This document shows positions 26,367 through 35,400 of a DNA stretch of 64,000 nucleotides, in pieces. This DNA is from Flavobacterium defluvii. Its GTDB lineage: Bacteria; Bacteroidota; Bacteroidia; Flavobacteriales; Flavobacteriaceae. The stretch spans positions 62,001 through 126,000 of the forward strand of contig NZ_FQWC01000009.1 in assembly GCF_900129555.1 (NCBI RefSeq), in the 5' to 3' direction. Within the stretch, counting starts at the first letter, position 1, and each line of letters opens with the position of its first letter. The translations under genes and the position numbers were made by a program. The notes under the pieces are model-generated. The model did not search any database. It was given only the letters and a program-made list of their open reading frames with translations, and was not told the DNA's origin.

Positions 26367-27947
26367 TTATTTTACCTGAATTTTATTTAAATTTTTTTTT
26401 GCCGGACCATTTAGAACAGTTCCGTCTGTAGCAAATCTCGAACCGTGGCAAGGACAATCGAATGATTTTTCATCGGGATTCCATTGTACAATACAGCCTA
26501 AGTGCGGACAAACAGCTGAAAAAGCCTGTAGTGTATTGTCGTAATCACGGTAAACAGCGACTCTTTTTAATCCAAAAGAAAGTATTCCGCCTTCGCCTGA
26601 TTTTAAATCTGCTGTATTATCTAAATCCGATGCTGTAATCCAGTCGAGATACTGTGAAGCCATATTTCCTGCTTCTTTCATAAAATCTCCCAGTGCCTTA
26701 AAAGTGATTCGTGATGGGTTGTACAAATCCTCCCATTTATTTTTTATACCTAAAATTTGATCAGTAATTATCATGGCGCCAATGGTTGCGTGTGTCATAC
26801 CATTTCCTGAATCTCCTGTTATAACATAAATGTTTTTATCTCCGGGATTTTTTCCCATAAACCCTAAGGAATCAAAAGGTTCCATAACTTGTCCAGACCA
26901 TTTATAACTTATTTCATCAAGCATTGGAAAAAACTTGCGAGTCCAGATTTCGAGTTTTTCATATCGCGCCATTGCTGAAACTCCTTCTTCGTCTTCTTGT
27001 CCGGTTTTATGATCTTCTCCGCCAGAAATCAATAAATCGAACTCGTCATCAAAGTTTTCTAAACGCACATAATGATAAGGCTGCGAGACCCATTTAGAGT
27101 CTGCATCTCCAGTATCCCACCACAAAGAATAGGGCAGGGTTCCTTTTGGAATTTTTCCGGCAATTACGTATGTTCTGTAAGCATGCTGTTTGGTATGCAT
27201 GGTTAAAACATCATTAATAGGGGTGTTGGTTGCTACAACTATTTGCTGTGCAGAAAAATTGAAACCATTCACTGAAGCTCCTTCTTTGGAAATGTCATCT
27301 GCATGTGCTTCAGTAAAAATGGTTCCACCCAGAGCTGTAACAGCTTCGGCAAGTCCTTTTAAGTAATGTAAAATATGAAACTGAGCCTGATTTTTAAATT
27401 CAATTGATCTTTGGCTTTCAGCTTCGGCTAAATAAGGCGTATAGTTTAATAATGAAGTTTGAAGTCCGGCATCTTTAGTTGCCTGAAATTCTTTATCTAG
27501 ATTTTTTTCTTTGTCGCTCGGGTGTAAAAATAAGTAACCATTAACTCTTTTAAAGGAACAGTTAATGTTTAGTGTCGTAACAATTTTTTCGATTTCATCA
27601 ATTGCAGCCGAATGACTTTCGGCGGCCAAACGCGCGCTTTCTTTTCCAAATGTATTTTCAAGATAATAATATCGGTCATCAAGAGCGCAGGTTAAATGTG
27701 CTGTTGTTCTTCCTGTTTCTCCGCTTCCTATGAATCCGTCTTCAACTAGAACTACTTTTTTTCCTGCTTTTAAAAGTTTATAAGCTGTGGTTAAACCAGC
27801 AATTCCCCCGCCAATAATTAAGACTTCTGTCGAAATATCCTTATTTGGTTTTTCGAAAGATAATAGCGGGGTTGTATCAATCCAAAATGAAACATTGTCT
27901 CCAGATGTTATGCTTCCTTCGTTTATATTTTCAGCTGCATTATTCAT
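26367..27947 (-). CDS. FAD-dependent oxidoreductase with C-terminal Rieske [2Fe-2S] domain
   Basis: 526 residues. Residues about 35-410 are a DAO/glycine-oxidase-like flavoprotein with 'VLIIGGGIAGLTTAYKLL' (dinucleotide fold) and 'GSGETGRTTAHL'. The last ~80 residues are a Rieske domain with C480-P-H482 and C498-P-C500-H501, the ligands being C480, H482, C498 and H501. This FAD + Rieske architecture is common in soil bacteria, but the substrate is not established. No signal peptide. First gene of an operon with the flavodoxin-like protein. Confidence 0.88.
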   Translation of the reverse strand: MNNAAENINEGSITSGDNVSFWIDTTPLLSFEKPNKDISTEVLIIGGGIAGLTTAYKLLKAGKKVVLVEDGFIGSGETGRTTAHLTCALDDRYYYLENTFGKESARLAAESHSAAIDEIEKIVTTLNINCSFKRVNGYLFLHPSDKEKNLDKEFQATKDAGLQTSLLNYTPYLAEAESQRSIEFKNQAQFHILHYLKGLAEAVTALGGTIFTEAHADDISKEGASVNGFNFSAQQIVVATNTPINDVLTMHTKQHAYRTYVIAGKIPKGTLPYSLWWDTGDADSKWVSQPYHYVRLENFDDEFDLLISGGEDHKTGQEDEEGVSAMARYEKLEIWTRKFFPMLDEISYKWSGQVMEPFDSLGFMGKNPGDKNIYVITGDSGNGMTHATIGAMIITDQILGIKNKWEDLYNPSRITFKALGDFMKEAGNMASQYLDWITASDLDNTADLKSGEGGILSFGLKRVAVYRDYDNTLQAFSAVCPHLGCIVQWNPDEKSFDCPCHGSRFATDGTVLNGPAKKNLNKIQVK

Positions 27948-28255
27948 ACTTAATAATATTTAAAAAATTGACGATTGATTTCGCAAATCATTCATATCAA
28001 AGCTACTAACAACAATATCCTTTGGGTTACAACTTTAATTTTCAAACTTATAGGATTGCCAGTATTATTTTATATAAGAATGAAGCAGAATAATGTAATC
28101 TTGTTTTTGAGTTTACATGATTTTTTAAAGAATTATACTTTTATGGAGTTTCTTTGATTTTTGTAAAGGATTACTGTAATTATGTAATTGCATTAGAATT
28201 AAGTAACTTAAATTTGAAAATATTAAAATGAATACAAACAGTAAAAAATATAATT
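27948..28255. other. divergent intergenic region
   Basis: AT-rich spacer between the FAD-Rieske gene (leftward) and a small lipoprotein gene (rightward). It carries the promoter listed at 28188-28216. No other structure or gene is supported. Confidence 0.5.
28188..28216 (+). promoter_or_regulatory. candidate Bacteroidota promoter for the small lipoprotein gene
   Basis: TTG (28188-28190), an 18-nt spacer and TAAATTTG (28209-28216) fit the TTG-N17-23-TAnnTTTG consensus of Flavobacterium. It ends 39 nt before the ATG at 28256. The best promoter match that I found in the window. Confidence 0.55.
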
Positions 28256-28459
28256 ATGAAAACGATATTAAAAACCAAAATTGCATTGTTGATTCTGTTA
28301 ACGGGATTGGCATTTTCATGCAAGAAGAATGATACAACTACAGAAACTCCATCTTCTATTGATTCTACAGAAGCAATTATTGATACTGTAGGGCCAGATG
28401 TAGATACAACTGTAACAGATACTGCCAGAACTATTACGACAGATACTGTTAAAAAATAA
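28256..28459 (+). CDS. small lipoprotein with Thr/Asp-rich tail
   Basis: 67 residues. Residues 1-22 are a lipoprotein signal with lipobox 'LAFSC' (acylated C22) followed by KKND. The mature 45 residues are almost entirely T, D, S, E and V and presumably disordered. A promoter match upstream and a terminator downstream argue that it is a real expressed gene. Role unknown; small acidic lipoproteins like this are frequent in flavobacteria. Confidence 0.7.
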   Translation: MKTILKTKIALLILLTGLAFSCKKNDTTTETPSSIDSTEAIIDTVGPDVDTTVTDTARTITTDTVKK

Positions 28460-28476
28460 GAAATATAATTTATAAG

Positions 28477-28513
28477 CAAAAACCCTGTAATGATATTTAT
28501 TACAGGGTTTTTT
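28477..28513. terminator. bidirectional terminator
   Basis: AAAAACCCTGTAA-tgatattta-TTACAGGGTTTTTT between the small lipoprotein gene (plus) and the outer-membrane barrel gene (minus). It serves both convergent genes. Confidence 0.85.
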
Positions 28514-28537
28514 ATTTAAATAAGTATGATTGTTAAA

Positions 28538-29389
28538 TTATCGTAATGCAAATCTTAGTTTAAGACCATACGAAACAAGCCTTACATTACTGCTTACTGT
28601 AGTATTAAGTAAAGTATTATATCCTAATTCTACTGGTAATTTTGAATTGTATTGCACAAGATTCCCGTTTCCTGTTTTATCATAAATATTATTTAACCCG
28701 TACTCAAAATAAGCTCCAATATAGAGGGAATTTCGGTATCCTAATTCTTGTTTTAAACCGGTTTCAAAAGTTGCTGAATACGAAACTTCTGTATCAAGAT
28801 CCTGTTCGTTGGTTTTTAAATTATTAGTGCTTGCAAAACCTGCAAAAGCCGGACTAAATAATTCTACATTGTATTGCGGGTAATAACCGCTTGTTGTTAG
28901 ATTTTGAAAAGTGGTCTGATAACTTCCGCTTGAAGCGAAACCAATTTTAGCTCCGGCTGATACATAAAGCTTTGAAGTACCCCGAGTTTCAAACTGAACA
29001 TTAATTGGCACATTAATATAAGCCAGTTTTTGCTCTTCTCTTACATTAGTACCTTTGTATCGAAATTGAAAATTTTCATTTTCGGCATCGGTTGCAGCGT
29101 ATGAACCTGCAAATAAATTATATTTTAAATCTGAATTATAGGTTTGGTATTCGACTCCAATTCCTAAACTTAAATTTTCACATACGTAGTAAGAATAACG
29201 AAGCCCGGCACTAACACCAATTCCTGGAACAGTTTTTCCTGGCGAATCAGAATCTACATACGAAAAAGGTCCTCCCAATGAAATCGAAAATTCCTGCTTT
29301 TTATCCTGGCTGTAACCATTAATGCACGTCGCAAAAATGGCCGTAAAAATGGCAAGCGACGTAATATAGCTGTTAATATTTTTTTTCAT
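28538..29389 (-). CDS. outer-membrane beta-barrel protein next to the giant adhesin
   Basis: 283 residues, signal peptide (1-27, ending NGYSQ), then alternating hydrophobic/hydrophilic strands with aromatic girdles ('LSLGIGVEYQTY', 'LYVSAGAKIGFAS', 'SLYIGAYFEYGL') and a final strand 'VRLVSYGLKLRFALR'. It fits an 8-stranded OmpA/PorT-like outer-membrane barrel with no OmpA peptidoglycan domain. It is downstream of the giant adhesin by 52 bp in the same direction. In F. johnsoniae an outer-membrane protein (SprF, PorP family) is needed for SprB display; this one is shorter and not an obvious PorP/SprF, so a similar role is only a hypothesis. Confidence 0.78.
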   Translation of the reverse strand: MKKNINSYITSLAIFTAIFATCINGYSQDKKQEFSISLGGPFSYVDSDSPGKTVPGIGVSAGLRYSYYVCENLSLGIGVEYQTYNSDLKYNLFAGSYAATDAENENFQFRYKGTNVREEQKLAYINVPINVQFETRGTSKLYVSAGAKIGFASSGSYQTTFQNLTTSGYYPQYNVELFSPAFAGFASTNNLKTNEQDLDTEVSYSATFETGLKQELGYRNSLYIGAYFEYGLNNIYDKTGNGNLVQYNSKLPVELGYNTLLNTTVSSNVRLVSYGLKLRFALR

Positions 29390-29404
29390 CTTATGTTATA
29401 TTAT

Positions 29405-29432
29405 GCCAGTACTATTTTTATCTAGTACTGGC
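29405..29432. repeat. 10-bp inverted repeat between adhesin and barrel genes
   Basis: GCCAGTACTA - tttttatc - TAGTACTGGC. No T-run on the minus strand, so it is probably not a full terminator of the adhesin; perhaps an mRNA-processing or stabilising hairpin for the downstream barrel gene. Confidence 0.6.
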
Positions 29433-29441
29433 AGGTTTTAT

Positions 29442-32400
29442 TTATTTTACAATTACTTTGAAAGATTTTTTGATGTTTGGAGTTTCCAGAACTACCAGGT
29501 ACATATTGCTCTCAGTTGTTTGAGGTAATTGTATTTCGGTTTTAGCTGTAGATGACTGTACAGTTTTTACCAATTGGCCAGTTACAGAGTAAAGACTAAT
29601 TTGCATTTTCTCTAATTCTTCTGTAGGGAAATCTGCTTCAACAGTAATTACTTTTCCAATTTCAATTGGGTTTGGATAAAGTTTAGCCGCAAGTGTATTT
29701 GTCAATGTGATTTTTGATGGACATGTTTGCAGTACTTTTCCGTCTCGTGTTGTCATTTTTACGCTATAATCAGCTGTTGGATCTAATAAATCAGTAATGC
29801 TGTTTCCTACAGAATAATACTGACCAGTTCCTATTGATTGTCCGTTTTTAAACCATTCATAAGAAACAAAATCGTAACCTCCATTTGTTTGTGGATTGTT
29901 GTTTACAAGAAGTACGTTATTGAATTTCTGTTTAACAATATCAAAGAAATTGAATGGTTTTTCAACTGTAATTGAATATGTTGCAGATAATGTTCCGTCT
30001 TGTGAAGTTATAGTTACATTTTGATTGTAAATTCCAGGTTTAGGAGTTTGTATTGTAAAATTAGCTGATGGTGTGATAATCGCTCCAGATTCATTTACAA
30101 CAGAAACACTTGGATTTGTTTCGCCGCAAGGCAGTACATAATTAATTACTTTTCCAGGGTTTTCAAAAACTTTAGTTCCTAACACGATTCTCTTAACATC
30201 AATATTGTTGTTTAAGATTACTAGTGTCTGCGTAACATCGGCAGCAGGAAGATAATTATTGTCTCCCGCCTGATGTGCCGTAATATGCATTTCGCCCGCT
30301 CTTAACATGTTTACTGTACCACTTGCCGAAACTGTAGCCGGTGCTAATGGAGTAGTGTAAGTTGAGGTATACGTTACCGCTAAATTTGAACTTGAAGCCG
30401 CTGTTAAATTGAAGCTGTTATTTGCTCCAAGAGTTTTAACCGGAATTGCATTGAATGTAATTTGCTGTGGTGCTTTGTTAATAACAAGATTTGCTGTAAG
30501 TGTAATTCCTGCACAATGTGATCCGGCAGGAGGTGTAACTGTAGCTGTAACTACATAAGTTCCTGCATTTGTTGATGCATTGTTTGCAGAATAGGTTACA
30601 CTTGCTCCGGAAGGAAGATTAGCAACTTGCAGCGAATGTGTGTTTCCATCGTATGTAAACTGAGCATCGGCAAAAGTTACAGCGTTTAATGGAGAAGCAG
30701 CCACCTTAACCGTTTGAGGTTGTGTAGTAATGTTTCCATTTCCGTCATTATAGCTCCATGTAATTACATAAGTTCCTACTGTGTTATAATTTAAAGGATC
30801 AGTTGTAGTTCCGTTTATAGTTCCCGCACAATTATCTGTTGCGGTTGGAATAGCAATTTCTGATGCTGAAACTGAGCAGTAGTTTGTAATTTCCGGCAGA
30901 CTTGCTACAGTTGGTACTGGAGCTGTTACATCTGGAGTTGTTATGATATTGATTGTTTCAGTAATAAAACATCCGTTTGAATCTGTAATAGTTACTGTAT
31001 AAGTATTTGGACTCAAACCTGTCGCTGTTGCCGCATTTCCTCCAGATGGAGACCAAGCATATGTATATGTTCCAGTTCCTCCAGTTACAGTTACAGATGC
31101 AGTTCCGTCATTTACGCCGCTGCATGTAACATCTGTTTTAGATGTTGTTGCAGCAAGAACAGCAGGTTCGGTAATTGTAACAGATTGAGTAGTCTGACAG
31201 TTATTAGCATCGGTTACTATAACAGTATATGTTCCCGCTGTAAGGCCGGTTGCCGTTGCCGCAGTTCCTCCAGAAGGTGACCATAAATAAGTATAAGCAC
31301 CAGTTCCTCCAACAGCTGTTACAGCTGCAGTTCCGTTAGATCCTCCATTACAAGATACATTTGTGCTGGCAGTTGTTGCAGTTAGGGCATTTGGTTCAGC
31401 AATTACAATTGACTCAGTTGCGGTACAACCGTTTGCATCTGTAATTATTACAGTATAAGTTCCTGCAGTCAATCCAGTTGCTGTTGCGGCAGTTCCTCCA
31501 AACGGCGCCCAAGAATAAGTATAAGTTCCAGTTCCGCCAGTTACAGCTACTGTAGCAGTTCCGTTTGCTCCTCCATTACAAGAAACATCTAAATGAGATG
31601 CAGTTACAGAAAGAGCGATAGGCTGAGTAATGGTTACTGTTTGTGTTGTAGAACAGCTATTAGCATCAGTAACAGTAACAGTATAAGTTCCAGCACCTAA
31701 TCCAGATGCAGTTGCAGCGTTTCCTCCAGCAGGAGACCAGGCATAAGTATAAGCACCGGTTCCGCCAGCTGCTGTTACAGTTGCAGTTCCATCATTTCCT
31801 CCATTACAAGAAACATTTGTTGCAGAAGTTGTTGCAGAAAGAATAACTGGTTCAGTAATAGTAACAGATTCTGTTGCTGTACAAGCATTAGCATCGGTAA
31901 CAGTTACTGTGTAAGTTCCTGCAGTAAGACCTGATGCAGTCGCAGCAGTTCCACCAAATGGAGACCAAGAATATGTATAAGGCGCAGTTCCTCCAGCTGC
32001 TGTTACAGTTGCAGTTCCGTTTGCTCCTGCATTACAAGAAACATTAGTTTGAGTAGATGTTAAAGAAAGAACAGAAGGCTCTAGAATTGTATACGATTGT
32101 GTTATCTGACAGTTGTTAGCATCTGTAATTGTTACTGTGTATGTTCCAGCTGAAAGTCCAGTTGCTGTTGCAGCAGTTCCTCCAAATGGAGCCCAAGAAT
32201 AAGTATAAGCAGGTGTTCCGCCAATTACTGTTACAGTAGCTGTTCCATTTGCGCCTCCATTACAAGAAACATCAGTTTGTGATGCTGTTGTAGAAAGAGC
32301 TGTTGGTTCAGTAATAATAAATGTTTCAGTAGCAATACATCCGTTTGCATCAGTGATTGTAGCAGTATAAGTTCCTGCAGTCAATCCAGTTGCTGTTGCA

Positions 32401-35400
32401 GAAGTTCCTCCGTATGGAGCCCAAGAATACGTATATCCAGGAGTTCCGCCAGATACAGATACCGTTGCAGTACCATTTGCCCCTGAGTTACAAGAAACAT
32501 TTGTATGAGATGGAGTTACAGCAAGAGCAGATGGTTCAGTAATTGTTGTTGTTTGAGTTGTTGTACATCCATTAGCATCGGTAATTGTTGCTGTGTAAGT
32601 TCCAGGACTTAAACCTGATGCCGTTGCAGTAGTTCCGCCTGATGGAGACCAGGAATATGTGTAAGGTGCAGTGCCTCCTGAAGTAGTTACAGTCGCTGTC
32701 CCGTTATTTAATCCATTACAAGTAACATTCGTTTGCGCTACTGTTGCAGAAAGAATTGCAGGTTCAGTAATTGTAACATTAACAACTGTCTGACATGAAT
32801 TAGCGTCTGTAATTGTAACTGCAAAATTTCCAGCTGCGAGACCAGTTGCAGTAGCAGCAGTTCCGCCATAAGGCGCCCATGAATACGTGTATGCACCTGT
32901 TCCTCCATTTACATTTGCAGTCGCAGTTCCGTTTGCTCCTCCATTGCATGAAACATCCGTTTGAGATGTAGTGGCAACAAGTGCATTAGGCTCTGTAATA
33001 GTAAAACTTTGTGCTTGCGTACAACCATTTGCATCTGTAACTGTTACAGTGTATGTTCCTGCAGATAAACCACTTGCAGTTGCAGCAGTTCCACCAGATG
33101 GAGACCAGGAATAAGTGTAACCTCCAGTTCCTCCAGTAACTGTAACACTAGCACTTCCGTTTGATCCTCCATAACAAGAAACATTTGTTTGAGAGTTTGG
33201 AGTAACAACAAGTGCTGATGGCTCATTAATTGTAAAGTTTTTTACAATAGAACATCCGTTAGACGCTGTAATTGTAACTGAATAATTACCAGCCGTAAGA
33301 TTAGTAGCTGTATCAGCATTTCCTCCGAAAGGAGACCATACGTATGCAAATGGTCCAGGTGCACCGCTAGGAATTACGGTTGCAGATCCTGTTGTACCGC
33401 CATTACATAATACATCAGTTTGGAATGTTGAGGCAACTAAAGTATTTGTTGTTGAGATAGTAAACGTTCTGCCTAAATTACATCCATTAGCATCAGTAAC
33501 TAAAACACTATTAGTTCCGGCTGCTAATCCTGTTGCTGTTGCAGTTGTAGCTCCAGATGGAGACCAAAGATATGTATAAGGAGGTGTACCACCGCTTACG
33601 TTAACTGTAGCTTGTCCACCAGTTGAGCATGTTGCATTAATCTGATTTTGTGTAGCTGTTAAAACAGTTGGCTCCAGAATTATGAAATTTTGTGTAATTG
33701 TACATCCATTAGCATCAGTAACTAAAACACTATAATTTCCTACTGTTAAACCTGTAGCTGTAGCTGCAGTTCCTCCAGATGGAGACCATAAATATGTATA
33801 ACCCGGCGTTCCTCCAGAAACAGTAACCGTAGCTGTACCTGTCGCTGAACCATTACAAAGAACATCTGTATGTGATGGTGTTGCAGATAAAACTGCTGGT
33901 TCAGTAATTGTAAAACTTTGTGTAGTTTGACAAGTATTAGCATCAGAAACAGTAACCGTATATGTACCAGCTGTTAAACCAGAAGCGGTTGCCGAAGTTC
34001 CACCATACGGAGACCAAGAATAAGTGTAGGCTCCAGTACCTCCAGTTACATTTACAGTAGCAGATCCATTTGATCCTCCATTACAAGAAACATTGGTTTG
34101 AGCACCAAAACTAGCAGTAAGAGCAGTTGGTTCTGTAATAGTAAAAGTTTGAGTTGCCTGACATCCATTAGCATCAGTAACTGTAACAGTAAATGTTCCT
34201 GCTGCTAACCCAAATGCAGTTGCAGAAGTACCTCCGTAAGGAGCCCAAGAATAAGTATAACCTGGTGTACCTCCAGAAATATTTACAGTTGCAAATCCGT
34301 TAGCTCCTCCATTACAAGATGTATTGCTTTGTGCGCCTGCGGTAGCAGTAAGTGGAGCAGCAGGTTCTGTAATTGTAAAACTTTGAGTAGCCTGACAACC
34401 ATTCGCATCTGTAATAGTGACTGTATATGTTCCAGCTGTTAATCCTGTTGCAGTTGCAGCTGTACCTCCGGAAGGAGCCCATGAATAGGTATATGCGCCA
34501 GTTCCGCCAGTTGCAGTTACAGTAGCAGATCCTGTATTACCACCAAAACAAGCAATATTAGTCTGTGCTACTGGTAAAGCAGTTAAAACTGTAGGTTCTG
34601 TAATGGTAAATGATTGGGTGATCTGACAGTTATTAGCGTCAGTTGCCGTTACAGTATATGTACCTGCTGCTAAACCGCTTGCAGTTGCAGCAGTTCCTCC
34701 AGATGGTGACCAGAAATAAGTATATCCTCCAGCTCCTCCGGTTATAACAACACTTGCAGATCCATTAGTTCCACCGTTACACGAAACATCAGTTTGAGAA
34801 GCTGCAGCAGAAAGTATAGTAGGTTCTGTAATTGTAAAACTTTGAGTAGTCTGGCATCCATTTGCATCGGTAACTGTAACAGTATATGTTCCTGCAGATA
34901 AACCACTTGCAGTTGCAGCTGTTCCTCCAGATGGTGACCATGAATAAGTATAACCAGGAGTTCCTCCAGTTACTGATACTGTGGCAGTTCCATTAGCTCC
35001 AGAGTTACAGCTTACATTGTTTACAGTTCCCTGAGAAGCTACTAGAACAGGTGGTTCATTTATTGTAAAATTTAATATCTTTTCACATAGAATAGCATCT
35101 TTCACACTAACAGAATAATTTCCAGGTGCTAAATTGTTAATTGAAGATGATGTAGCGTTATTTGACCATAAATAAGTATAAGATCCAATTCCTCCGGTTG
35201 GTACAACTGATAATGAGCCATTTGCATCTCCATTACAAGCAATATCTACTTTACTTGAAACAACAGAAATATTAGATACTTGCAATGTAACTGAATTTGT
35301 AACTGCAACAGGCGTGCAATTTCCAGATGCTACTAAACGATATTGATAATTATTTATAGCAGCGGTTGCTCCTGTTATAGTAAGAGTAGCTGTTGTTTCA

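Noticed and set aside
30945-35290. CRISPR array
   Set aside because: Repeats are long (about 222 bp), diverged and coding within one frame of an adhesin; no short identical repeat/spacer pattern.
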